A stretch of 64,000 bases of DNA, taken from SXOA01 sp046593355. Lineage in GTDB: Bacteria; Planctomycetota; Planctomycetia; Pirellulales; Pirellulaceae. This document shows, piece after piece, positions 27,404 through 35,619 of the stretch. Below the pieces are notes generated by a model. The model was not told the origin of the DNA, searched no databases, and was given only the letters and a program-made list of their open reading frames with translations. The number at the start of each line of letters is the position of its first letter. Positions within the stretch are counted from its first letter, which is position 1. Location: NCBI GenBank assembly GCA_046593355.1, contig JBKJNY010000179.1, positions 1 to 64,000 of the forward strand, written 5' to 3'. The translations under genes were made by a program, and so were the position numbers.

Positions 27404-28504
27404 ATGGCTGAAACTTTACCTAGAGCGTCCCTCCTCCGCTGGGGGGTGCGGCTCGGCACCTGGCTGATCATGTTCCTGGTCTGCTTGGGGCTGCATTTTG
27501 GGCTTTCCTGGGCCCAGAGTGTCATCTCGCCGGCGGCTCGGAAGAAGGACGCCATCGCCACGTACACGGCCCAGCGCCCTAAGCAGCGGGTGCTGGGGGG
27601 AATCGCCCTGGCCCGGCCCTACGGCTGGTTTTTCAAAGTTTCCGGGCCGGATGAGTTGGTTGCCCCGCAAAAGGAACCCCTGAAGACGTTCCTCAAGTCG
27701 GTCAAATTCAGCCGTGCCGGCGAGCCCCCGACCTGGACCCTTCCCGAAGGTTGGAAGCAGCAGGAAGGATCGGCGATGCGATTCGCCACAATTCAACTGG
27801 GGACCAGCGAGACGCCGCTGGAGATGACCGTCACTCAGTTGCCGATGCGCGATGGCGACGAGACGCAATACGTGCTGGCGAATGTGAATCGCTGGCGTGC
27901 GGAGGTCGGCCTGAAGCCTATCGATGCCGCCGACCTGGACAAGCAAACCACCACGCTCAAGGCGGGGCCGCAGGACATGACCTTGGTCGACCTGTCCGCC
28001 TACCTCGATGGCACGCCGAGCCAAGGCGATGTATACACCCGGACGATGGAAGAGCTGGAAGAGCTGGCCCGCATGCGCGGCGAGGAGCCGGAGCAGCCGG
28101 AAATCAAGTTCACGCTTCCGGAAGGCTGGAAAGAGACCCCTCCTGGGCAGTTCCAGATGTCTCGGTTTGTCGTCGGCGACCCCAAAAACCCCGTGGAGAT
28201 TTCGATCAGCTCCGCCGGCGGTGCCTTGGCGGACAACATCAATCGCTGGCGCGGACAGGTGGGTTTGGAGCCCATCGACGAGCAGGAATTGGCCTCGGCG
28301 CTCGGCTCGACGGAGGTTTTCGGCCTGAAAGCAGGCCAGATTCAGATTGTCGGTCCACCGGGAGAAAAGCAGCAAGCCATCCTCGGCGTGATTGCTCCCT
28401 CCGGCCGCACCAATTGGTTTATCAAGCTGAAAGGCCCGGTCAAACCAGCCCTGGAGCAGAAGAAGAATTTTGAGGAGTTTGTGAAGTCGCTGAAGATGGA
28501 GTAA
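27404..28504 (+). CDS. Membrane-anchored protein with internally repeated LPEGW domain
   Basis: A 366-residue protein with one membrane helix (about 14-37). The rest is made of repeated parts. A WFFKVSGP...FLKSVKF tail block stands near 70-100. A head block begins WTLPEGW near 107, a second head begins FTLPEGW near 238, and a second tail (WFIKLKGP...FVKSLKM) closes the protein. Each head ends in a NRWRxxVGLxPID motif. I do not recognise the family. It lies 87 bases before the CcsBA gene and probably acts with it on the outer face of the membrane. Confidence 0.7.
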   Translation: MAETLPRASLLRWGVRLGTWLIMFLVCLGLHFGLSWAQSVISPAARKKDAIATYTAQRPKQRVLGGIALARPYGWFFKVSGPDELVAPQKEPLKTFLKSVKFSRAGEPPTWTLPEGWKQQEGSAMRFATIQLGTSETPLEMTVTQLPMRDGDETQYVLANVNRWRAEVGLKPIDAADLDKQTTTLKAGPQDMTLVDLSAYLDGTPSQGDVYTRTMEELEELARMRGEEPEQPEIKFTLPEGWKETPPGQFQMSRFVVGDPKNPVEISISSAGGALADNINRWRGQVGLEPIDEQELASALGSTEVFGLKAGQIQIVGPPGEKQQAILGVIAPSGRTNWFIKLKGPVKPALEQKKNFEEFVKSLKME

Positions 28505-28510
28505 ATCGTT

Positions 28511-28580
28511 CGTAGTAACCCGCTTTAGCGGGTTAGGCCTGTGACTACATACTCTTAACCGGCTAAAGCCGGTTACTACA
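28511..28580. repeat. Family B double palindrome, copy 1
   Basis: Left part AACCCGCTTTAGCGGGTT and right part AACCGGCTAAAGCCGGTT, each a palindrome, flanked by GTAGT and ACTAC. The left 25 bases are identical to 36973-36997. The element starts six bases after the stop codon at 28502-28504 and leaves eleven bases before the ccsBA start. Confidence 0.92.
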
Positions 28581-28591
28581 AGCTACCAACT

Positions 28592-31500
28592 ATGTCCGTT
28601 ACCGCGTTACCTACCGACCAGGCTCTTCCCCGCACGGCGCTGCGGCGTGAGAAAGCCGTCACCGTGGAAAGGGTCTTCTCCTGGGTTCTCCAGGATATGG
28701 CCTCCCTGCAATTGACGGTGATCTTGTTTCTGCTGGGAATCTTCGTGATCTGGGTGGGGACGACGGCTCAGGCGGATGCGGACATCTGGCAGGTGGTGGA
28801 TCGGTACTTCCGCTCGTTCTTCATGGAAGTCTCGTTCAAGTACGTCTTTCCGGCCCAGTTTTTCCCGGCGTTTCTGCACAATCTGCCCGGTAAGTTCTAT
28901 GCCCCCGGCGGCATGAGCGTCGGACTGATGATGATGCTGAACCTGCTGGCCGCCCACCTGTGGCGGTTCAAGATTCAGGCCTCGGGCACCCGCTTGCTCC
29001 TCGGGCTGGGGATGACGTCGCTAGGTGTGCTCATCACGTTCCTTGTCATTGCCAGCGGCCACAATTCGCAGGGGCTGCAAGGAGTGCCGTTTTTCACCTG
29101 GGGGCAGATGTGGATTGGCCTGCTGTTCCTGTACATGGCCGGCGTGATCGGGGGCGGAGCCGCCCTGGCCAGTTGGGCGCCGAGCGTATGGAACTGGCAG
29201 CGGGGAACGCAGCAGCAGCGGATTATCTTCGGCCTGTGCGCGGGGGTTTTGGTGATCCTGGCCGCCCTGTGGTGCTTCCTGATTTACACCGGCATCCGCG
29301 TCCCCGACGAGGGCCTCCGCATCGTCTGGCAACTGATGATGGGCATCCTGGGAACGATTCCCCTCTTGGTCGGCTGCATCATGGTCTTCAAGCAGCGGGG
29401 CGGCATCGTGGTGATTCATGCCGGCATCGCCCTGATGATGTTTGGCGAGCTGTTTGTCTCGCTCTATGCCGTGGAAAACCAGGCCCGCATGGCGGAAGGG
29501 CAGACCGTGAACTACGTCTACGACGTCCGCAACACCGAGCTTGCCATCACTCGCGAGTTGGGTGACGGACAGGAAGAGATCGTCGCGATTCCCCGCTCCA
29601 AGCTGCTCCAGAGCGCCGCGACCGAGACTCCCATTCAAGACGAGAGTCTGCCGTTTGAAGTGCAGGTCGTCAAATACTTTGACAACTCCACCCTCCGCCG
29701 CGCCAAGAGCAAAGACAAGCTCCCGTTTACGAAGGGGGCCGCCTTTAACAGCAAGATTGCCCTGGTCGATTTGCCCGCTTCCAAGGGGACCGATAGCGAT
29801 GCCCCGGTCGATGAAGGGGCGATGTACGTGAAGTTCCTGGCGAAGGGGAGCGGAAAAGATCTGGGAACCTACGCCCTCTCGCAAAAGGTGACCAGCTCCT
29901 TTGAAGAGCCGTTCGAGGATCAGGTGACAGTCGGAAAAGAGAAATATGGCGTTTCGCTGCGGTTCCAGCGGAGCTACCGGCCGTATTCACTCCGCCTCGT
30001 GGATGCCCGCGGCGACAAGTTCGCCGCCAGCCAGATCACTAAGAACTTTTCCTCGGACGTGCATCTGGTCGACCCCACCCGCAACACGGACCGCTCGGTC
30101 CATATCTGGATGAACAACCCGCTCCGCTTTGCCGGCGAGACGTTCTATCAAAGCGGCTTTGGGTCGCTGAGCCAGACGAAGGACTACACCATCCTCAGCG
30201 TCGTCACCAACACCGGCTGGATGATTCCGTACGTAGCCTGCATGATCGTGGCAATTGGGCTGGTCTCGCACTTTCTCATCACGATATCTCGCTTCTTACG
30301 AGAGACGCTGCGATCTGACGTATTCCGATGGATAGACCTATTAATTGGTGGCGCAATAGGAACGATGTTATGCGGCGTCTGGCTCAGCTACTGGATGTCG
30401 CCTCCAAAGTTCACGAACAAGGAAATGAACCTCGCCGGCTTCAGCCGCCTGCCGGTGCTGGACGACGGCCGCATCAAGCCAATGGATTCGCTCGCCCGCA
30501 ACAGCGCCCGGACCATGTCCGGCAGCTTTTACGAGCGGGTGAAGAACGACGACGGCAAACGAACCGCTGCCGTGGAATGGCTGCTGGATACGATTACCGC
30601 TTCGCCTGCCGCCAAGAAGTACAAGCTCTTCAAAATCGAAAGCCCCGAAGTGGTGGAAACGCTCGGTCTGGAAGCTCGGCCCATGGACTGGTGCTACTCG
30701 ATCGAGGAAATCGGCGGCAACCCGCTGGCAGTGCTGTTTCGCCTGGAAAACCCGCCCAAAGAGGATGTGGACCTCGCAGCGTTAATGAAGGAGTTTGAAC
30801 GCAGCAAGTACAGCACCTTCGTCAAGGAAGCCGAAGCCGCTGCCGCCCTCCGCCGCAAAAAGGAGCCTGTCAGCGACTATCAGGGACAACTCCTGAAACT
30901 GGCCGACCGGCTGGAAAACTACCGCAAGCTGGTGCATTCCTTCGAAGTGGTCATGCTGCCCCCGCTGCCTACTGAAGAGGAAGTGAACAAGGATCCGACG
31001 CTGCAAGAACGTTGGCAAGCGGTGTTCCAGAGGGCCAACCAGCGGATCGACGCCATCCGCGACGACAAGCCGGTACACCCGGTAGCCATGGCCGAGAGCG
31101 AAACCCGCAAAGACCGCTGGCAGCCGTACCCCATCGCCATGCGGGACGTGCAGAAGGCCCAGATGTTTAGCGAGCTGAGAAAGAAGCGTCCCGACCTGGA
31201 CTTCCCCGGCGAGGAACCCGACCAGGCAACCTCCCACTTCTACCGGATGCTGGAAGGTTACCGGGCGGGCGATGCGGAGCAGTTCAACGATTCGCTGCAA
31301 AAGTACCAGGCCGAACTCAGCAAACGTCCGCCCGAGGATTACTCCGCGTTCAAGGTGAACCTGGAAAACCGCTTCAATGGCGTCTCGCCGTTCTTCATGG
31401 GAATGTTCCCCTATGCCTTGGCGTTTCTGGTCGGCGTGGCCGCCATTCCAGTCTGGATTCTGATCCCCCGGCTGCGGATGCCGCTCAACTGGACGGCGTT

Positions 31501-32407
31501 CACGCTGGTGGTCCTGACGCTAGCCGTGCATACGCTGGCGCTCGGGCTGCGGATGTATATCTCCGGCCGCCCGCCGGTGACCACGCTCTACTCATCCGCC
31601 ATTTTCATCGGCTGGGCGGGTGTGATTTTCGGGGTGGTGATTGAGCTGATTTACCGACTAGGAATTGGAAACATCCTGGCAGGGGTGATGGGCTTTGCGA
31701 CGCTCTTCATCGCCTATCTGCTTTCCCAGGACGGTGAAACCATGCCGCAACTCGCGGCAGTGCTCGATACTCAGTTCTGGTTGGCAACCCACGTCGTCTG
31801 CATCACGCTGGGCTACGCGGCCACGTTTTTCGCGGGTTTCGCAGCCATCGTGTATGTGGCCGCCGAGCTTGGCTGCTTCGGTTTCGCCTTCGTGCGCAAG
31901 GCTGTCACAGGCCCGGGTGAGCACGGCCAGCAGGTTCCCGCGACGCAGCGGCCGGACTGGTTCTTCAAGGCGATCGGGAAGATTGTGTACGGCATTATCT
32001 GCTTCGCCATCCTGTTCAGCTTTGTGGGGACGGTGCTGGGAGGGTTGTGGGCGGACGATTCGTGGGGCCGCTTCTGGGGCTGGGATCCCAAGGAGAACGG
32101 GGCCCTGATCATCGTGCTGTGGAATGCGGTGGTGCTGCATGCCCGCTGGGGAGGTCTGGTGAAGGAACGGGGCCTCGCCATCCTGGCCATCGGCGGCAAC
32201 ATCGTCACCGCCTGGTCTTGGTTCGGCGTCAACCAGCTCGGCATCGGCCTGCACAGCTACGGCTTCAATAAGGAGCTGGTGCAGATCCTGTGCGGCGTGG
32301 TCATTGCCCATCTGCTCATCATTGGGATCGGGGGCCTGGGCCTCTTGCTGACAAAGTGGTGGTGGAGCTATGCTGCCGGAGAGGAACGGGAGAAAGTCCC
32401 GGCATAG
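28592..32407 (+). CDS. ccsBA: Fused cytochrome c biogenesis protein ResB-CcsA (CcsBA)
   Basis: A 1271-residue system II haem delivery and ligation protein. The N-terminal third is ResB/CcsB-like, with membrane helices and a large outer domain. A middle outer domain opens with RLPVLDDGRIKPMDSLAR (about 626-643). The C-terminal third is CcsA, with the WWD haem-binding segment (WGRFWGWDPKENGA, about 1157-1170) and flanking helices with conserved histidines. It would attach haem to CxxCH sites such as those of the seven-haem protein upstream. The stretch coding for the ResB-to-middle joint (about 30300-30410) is visibly more AT-rich than the rest. Confidence 0.93.
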   Translation: MSVTALPTDQALPRTALRREKAVTVERVFSWVLQDMASLQLTVILFLLGIFVIWVGTTAQADADIWQVVDRYFRSFFMEVSFKYVFPAQFFPAFLHNLPGKFYAPGGMSVGLMMMLNLLAAHLWRFKIQASGTRLLLGLGMTSLGVLITFLVIASGHNSQGLQGVPFFTWGQMWIGLLFLYMAGVIGGGAALASWAPSVWNWQRGTQQQRIIFGLCAGVLVILAALWCFLIYTGIRVPDEGLRIVWQLMMGILGTIPLLVGCIMVFKQRGGIVVIHAGIALMMFGELFVSLYAVENQARMAEGQTVNYVYDVRNTELAITRELGDGQEEIVAIPRSKLLQSAATETPIQDESLPFEVQVVKYFDNSTLRRAKSKDKLPFTKGAAFNSKIALVDLPASKGTDSDAPVDEGAMYVKFLAKGSGKDLGTYALSQKVTSSFEEPFEDQVTVGKEKYGVSLRFQRSYRPYSLRLVDARGDKFAASQITKNFSSDVHLVDPTRNTDRSVHIWMNNPLRFAGETFYQSGFGSLSQTKDYTILSVVTNTGWMIPYVACMIVAIGLVSHFLITISRFLRETLRSDVFRWIDLLIGGAIGTMLCGVWLSYWMSPPKFTNKEMNLAGFSRLPVLDDGRIKPMDSLARNSARTMSGSFYERVKNDDGKRTAAVEWLLDTITASPAAKKYKLFKIESPEVVETLGLEARPMDWCYSIEEIGGNPLAVLFRLENPPKEDVDLAALMKEFERSKYSTFVKEAEAAAALRRKKEPVSDYQGQLLKLADRLENYRKLVHSFEVVMLPPLPTEEEVNKDPTLQERWQAVFQRANQRIDAIRDDKPVHPVAMAESETRKDRWQPYPIAMRDVQKAQMFSELRKKRPDLDFPGEEPDQATSHFYRMLEGYRAGDAEQFNDSLQKYQAELSKRPPEDYSAFKVNLENRFNGVSPFFMGMFPYALAFLVGVAAIPVWILIPRLRMPLNWTAFTLVVLTLAVHTLALGLRMYISGRPPVTTLYSSAIFIGWAGVIFGVVIELIYRLGIGNILAGVMGFATLFIAYLLSQDGETMPQLAAVLDTQFWLATHVVCITLGYAATFFAGFAAIVYVAAELGCFGFAFVRKAVTGPGEHGQQVPATQRPDWFFKAIGKIVYGIICFAILFSFVGTVLGGLWADDSWGRFWGWDPKENGALIIVLWNAVVLHARWGGLVKERGLAILAIGGNIVTAWSWFGVNQLGIGLHSYGFNKELVQILCGVVIAHLLIIGIGGLGLLLTKWWWSYAAGEEREKVPA

Positions 32408-32410
32408 TTG

Positions 32411-32431
32411 CCCGCTCACTCCGTGAGCGGG
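32411..32431. repeat. Family C palindrome after ccsBA
   Basis: CCCGCTCACTCCGTGAGCGG plus one base, a palindrome beginning three bases after the ccsBA TAG. A second member lies at 50476-50498 after accB. Confidence 0.85.
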
Positions 32432-32487
32432 AATCGGCTTGGCCTCATTTTTGCCCTCTCACAACGAGCGGGCCGTGCCTTGCCCTC

Positions 32488-32511
32488 GTGGGGTAGGCTT
32501 CCAGCCTGCCC
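32488..32511 (+). repeat. Dispersed repeat family A, copy 2
   Basis: Full 24-base unit in the gap between ccsBA and sodA, 30 bases before the sodA ATG. The core is GTAGGCTTCCAGCCTGCC. Confidence 0.9.
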
Positions 32512-32541
32512 TGAAACCACCTTTGACCAGCGGAGCCAGTC

Positions 32542-33153
32542 ATGCCTTTCACCCTTCCCCCCCTCCCCTACCCCGCCAACGCCCTCGAGCCGCACATCGA
32601 CGCCCGGACGATGGAAATCCATCACGGCAAGCACCACCAGGCCTACATCACCAACGTCAACAACGCCATCGCCGGCACCGAATTCGACAATGTGCCCGTC
32701 GAGAAGCTGATCGCGGACCTCTCGAAAGTGCCGGAGAACATCCGCCCGGTCGTCCGCAATAACGGCGGCGGACACGCCAACCACACGCTCTTCTGGACGG
32801 TCATGGGCCCCGGAGCCGGCGGCGCTCCCACCGGCGACCTCGCGACCGCCATCAACGCCGCCTGCGGCAGCTTCGACCAGTTCAAGGAACAGTTTGCCAA
32901 AGCCGGCGCGACCCGCTTCGGCAGCGGCTGGGCCTGGCTCTCCATGTCCGGCGGGAAGCTGAGCGTGGAAAGCACGCCCAACCAGGACAGCCCGCTGATG
33001 GAAGGCCGCACTCCGGTGCTCGGCCTCGACGTGTGGGAGCACGCCTATTACCTCAACTACCAGAATCGCCGGCCCGACTACATCGCCGCCTTCTGGAACG
33101 TCGTCAACTGGAACGAAGTCGCCCGCCGCTTCGCGGAAGCGACCAAGAAGTAG
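32542..33153 (+). CDS. sodA: Superoxide dismutase, Mn type
   Basis: A 203-residue cytoplasmic Fe/Mn superoxide dismutase. Metal ligands are H27, H81 and the D/H pair in GLDVWEHAYYLNY. G77 together with the glutamine in NQDSPL is the pattern of manganese-preferring enzymes; iron enzymes carry the glutamine at the other place. Length is normal. A family A repeat starts three bases after the stop and fills the gap to the convergent SDR gene. Confidence 0.96.
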   Translation: MPFTLPPLPYPANALEPHIDARTMEIHHGKHHQAYITNVNNAIAGTEFDNVPVEKLIADLSKVPENIRPVVRNNGGGHANHTLFWTVMGPGAGGAPTGDLATAINAACGSFDQFKEQFAKAGATRFGSGWAWLSMSGGKLSVESTPNQDSPLMEGRTPVLGLDVWEHAYYLNYQNRRPDYIAAFWNVVNWNEVARRFAEATKK

Positions 33154-33156
33154 AAG

Positions 33157-33180
33157 GTGGGGTAGGCTTCCAGCCTGCCC
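33157..33180 (+). repeat. Dispersed repeat family A, copy 3
   Basis: The 24-base unit occupies all but four bases of the 28-base gap between the sodA stop (33153) and the stop of the convergent SDR gene (33182). Confidence 0.92.
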
Positions 33181-33181
33181 G

Positions 33182-33988
33182 TCACCGCATCACCCACCCG
33201 CCATCCACATTCATCGTCTGCCCGGTAATATTCTTCGCCCGCTCGCTGGCCAAAAACACAGCGAGCGCGGCGATGTCTTCAGGCGTCTGCCAGCGGCCGA
33301 GCGGGCAGACAGCCTTCACCTTGCTTCCCGCCCACTCGTCATAGCTCAGCCTTGCTTCCACCGGCTGCTGGTCGTGCCAAGCTTGCCAGACGGCTCTGTT
33401 GAGCGGCGTCTGGACCATGCCGGGACAGATGGCGTTCACGCGAACGTTATGCCTGGCCAGGTCCTTCGCCGCACACTGGGCGAAGTTGATCAGCCCGCTC
33501 TTCGCCGCGCTATACGGCGGATCGGTCTGCGAGCCGATTTGCCCGGCCACCGACGAGATGAACAACATCGTCCCTTGCTTCGCCTCCGCCATCAGCGGCC
33601 CCACCGCATGAGCCGCGTGTACCGCCCCCATCAGGTTCACCTCGAGCACCCGCTGCCAGTCCGCCGGCTCCAAATTCCAGAATGGAAACCCAAACTTGCC
33701 GCTTCCCATCCCAGCCGCATAGACCAAGTGCCGCGGCCGGCCAAGCTGCCGCTGGATGTCGGCCACTGAGCTTTGAACCTGGGCATAGTCCGTCACATTG
33801 CAGACGAGGCCCACCACCTGAGCCCCGGTCTCCTTGCCAATCTCCGCCGCCACTTGCGCCGTGGAACTGCTCCGGTCCAAAATCGCCACGTTCGCGCCTT
33901 CCGCCGCGAACTCCCGCGCGATTGCCCGGCCAATGCCGCTGGCTCCGCCGACGATGAGGACGACGTGATTGTGGAGTTGCAAGTCCAT
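33182..33988 (-). CDS. SDR family oxidoreductase
   Basis: A 268-residue classical short-chain dehydrogenase/reductase: cofactor motif GGASGIGRAIA (about 14-24), VYAAGMG (about 90), catalytic serine in FISSVAG and an intact YSAAK active site (Y161 region). The C-terminal TGQTMNVDGGW is typical. Substrate unknown. It lies convergent to sodA and divergent from the uncharacterised pair that follows. Confidence 0.93.
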   Translation of the reverse strand: MDLQLHNHVVLIVGGASGIGRAIAREFAAEGANVAILDRSSSTAQVAAEIGKETGAQVVGLVCNVTDYAQVQSSVADIQRQLGRPRHLVYAAGMGSGKFGFPFWNLEPADWQRVLEVNLMGAVHAAHAVGPLMAEAKQGTMLFISSVAGQIGSQTDPPYSAAKSGLINFAQCAAKDLARHNVRVNAICPGMVQTPLNRAVWQAWHDQQPVEARLSYDEWAGSKVKAVCPLGRWQTPEDIAALAVFLASERAKNITGQTMNVDGGWVMR

Positions 33989-34077
33989 AGATAGTTGGCA
34001 GGCAAGGCGAGGAGGCGACGTTTAGCCTTTTCTGATTGGCTGAGGTAGAATAATTGACGGAGCCAGGAGGATAAAGT

Positions 34078-34341
34078 ATGACTGCCACGCTGGAAACTGC
34101 CCTGCGGACCCTCAAACTCGAGCCGGGGCGCGTCTACACCTACCACGTTGACGACGTTTGGGTTGAGCTAAGAGTATCAGGAGCACCTCCCGTGCTGTGG
34201 CCAAATCCAATCTCGGAAGAGGATATCATGCTTGACCCAGGGGTCGAGCTGACGGGACGTTTTGCAGGAAAAACAGTTCGCGCCGTACCCGGCGTTTTTC
34301 CGCTCCCTGATTCGCCCAAAATCCCCGAGGATGAGGAATGA
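34078..34341 (+). CDS. Small hypothetical protein, first gene of a coupled pair
   Basis: An 87-residue acidic protein with no signal peptide or membrane helix. A strong AGGAGG ribosome-binding site (34065-34070) lies seven bases before the ATG. Its stop overlaps the next start (34338-34341). I recognise no family; the opening (TYHVDDVWVELRV) looks like a small beta-rich fold. Confidence 0.7.
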   Translation: MTATLETALRTLKLEPGRVYTYHVDDVWVELRVSGAPPVLWPNPISEEDIMLDPGVELTGRFAGKTVRAVPGVFPLPDSPKIPEDEE

Positions 34342-34838
34342 TCTACTCGCGTCCTGAAGCTGACGCCCTCGTTGATCAGGGGGACATTATCGATGACTGC
34401 CCGATCCTCGTCCTCGGTAAGTTCGATGCGCCGACTCTCGAATTCGAGGTCGTCTCGCGGCTATTTCGCGTGCTTGTTCTCACTCAGGCTTGTGACCTCG
34501 CAAACCGAAAGGTATCGATGGCTAATGTGGCGCTAGTTTACAGCGCTGAAGACCTCATCGAAAAAGGGGTGCTCAAGGCCGCGGAAGTCCGCGGACCAAT
34601 CCGGGCTGGGCGGGTCTTTGGATATTACTTTCTCAGCCGGAGTCCTGCGCACGGCTTGCCGGAGTCGGTCATCGATCTGCGCAGCGTGCATACAGTTCCC
34701 TTGGACTATTTGGAAGTTCTCTGCCAGGCAGGACGGCGACTTGTGCGAATTGAGCCGTTGTACCGCGAGCATCTCAGCAAGCACTTCGCGGACACGTTCA
34801 GTCGAATTGGACTTCCACTACCGCACGAGTCCGTTTAG
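34338..34838 (+). CDS. Uncharacterised protein with a TQACDL motif
   Basis: A 166-residue soluble protein. It opens with GDIIDDCPIL, then VLVLTQACDLANRKV in the middle, a basic middle part, and REHLSKHFADTFSRIGLPLP at the end. I have seen proteins with this layout (GDI..DCP, L(S/T)Q(S/A)CDL, terminal RxGLP) in many bacteria without a known function. The cysteine of TQACDL could be catalytic, but that is a guess. Coupled to the small gene before it. Confidence 0.65.
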   Translation: MIYSRPEADALVDQGDIIDDCPILVLGKFDAPTLEFEVVSRLFRVLVLTQACDLANRKVSMANVALVYSAEDLIEKGVLKAAEVRGPIRAGRVFGYYFLSRSPAHGLPESVIDLRSVHTVPLDYLEVLCQAGRRLVRIEPLYREHLSKHFADTFSRIGLPLPHESV

Positions 34839-34937
34839 TCGCCAAGAAACACCAAAGCGCAGGAGGCACGAGCCATTTTCCAAGCTCTTGCCATCCCGCG
34901 CTGATGAGTTGGGTTGAGTCCCGGCAACAGGTGCTGA

Positions 34938-35435
34938 CTACTTGTCTTTCTTTTTCTTCCCGCCGCCCAGCTTGACCTTTTCGCGCTGTTCGGGGGTCAG
35001 CACCTCCGACACGGCGCTGCGGAAGGCGGTCTGAGCTTCCCGCATGGCCTTGGTCGCTTCATCGTAAGCCTTCTTCTGGTCGTCCGTGAGCTTCATCGCG
35101 GTCAGCGATTCTTCGTCGGCTTCCTTCTTCTTCTTGCCGGCGGCTTTGGCCGACTTCTGGGCCTCGCCGCGGGCCTTGCGCTGCTCTTCGGTCAGGCTGG
35201 CGGAGACCTTTTCGCCCGCGGCTTTGAGCTTGGGGCCTTGCTCGGTGTAGATTTTCTCCAGCTTTTCCTTCTGTTCCGACGTCAAATCCAACGACGCCAA
35301 TTGATTCTTGATTTGAGCGGTTAAGTCCGCTCCCTTCTTGCCCTTCTTGTCCTTCTTTTCATTTTGGGCGCCGAAAGCGACGCCGATCAGGGCGAGGAGG
35401 CCGAGCGCAAAAAACAGTCTGGTCATGGTCTTCAT
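34938..35435 (-). CDS. Secreted Spy/CpxP-like lysine-rich protein
   Basis: A 165-residue protein with a signal peptide (about 1-22) and an all-helical, highly charged mature part. It contains LTSEQKEK, LTEEQRK, LTDDQKK and LTPEQRE, the LTxxQ pattern of Spy/CpxP periplasmic proteins, and long lysine runs at both ends. Relatives bind unfolded proteins or metals in the periplasm; here only the fold is inferred. It follows the DUF1501 gene on the same strand after about 185 bases that hold one repeat copy. Confidence 0.75.
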   Translation of the reverse strand: MKTMTRLFFALGLLALIGVAFGAQNEKKDKKGKKGADLTAQIKNQLASLDLTSEQKEKLEKIYTEQGPKLKAAGEKVSASLTEEQRKARGEAQKSAKAAGKKKKEADEESLTAMKLTDDQKKAYDEATKAMREAQTAFRSAVSEVLTPEQREKVKLGGGKKKKDK

Positions 35436-35568
35436 ACAAAACTCCGGGAGGGAAAAAGTAAAACGCGCTGCGCGGAATGTGATGAGCGAATGCTCCCGCG
35501 CTCGATTGCTAATAGTTACGATGCGCGTCCCTGCGGATTATTGTCTTCCTTCAACCAGTCGAATAAGA

Positions 35569-35600
35569 CACGCCCACGCAAAGCCGTGGGCGTGCCACCC
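35569..35600 (+). repeat. Family D palindrome, copy 1
   Basis: A 32-base unit whose core is CACGCCCACG - CAAAGC - CGTGGGCGTG, a ten-base stem with a six-base loop. Identical (reverse strand) to 50400-50431, and one base different from each of 39782-39813 and 62902-62933. Confidence 0.95.
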
Positions 35601-35619
35601 GAATTTCGCCGCTTGCGAA

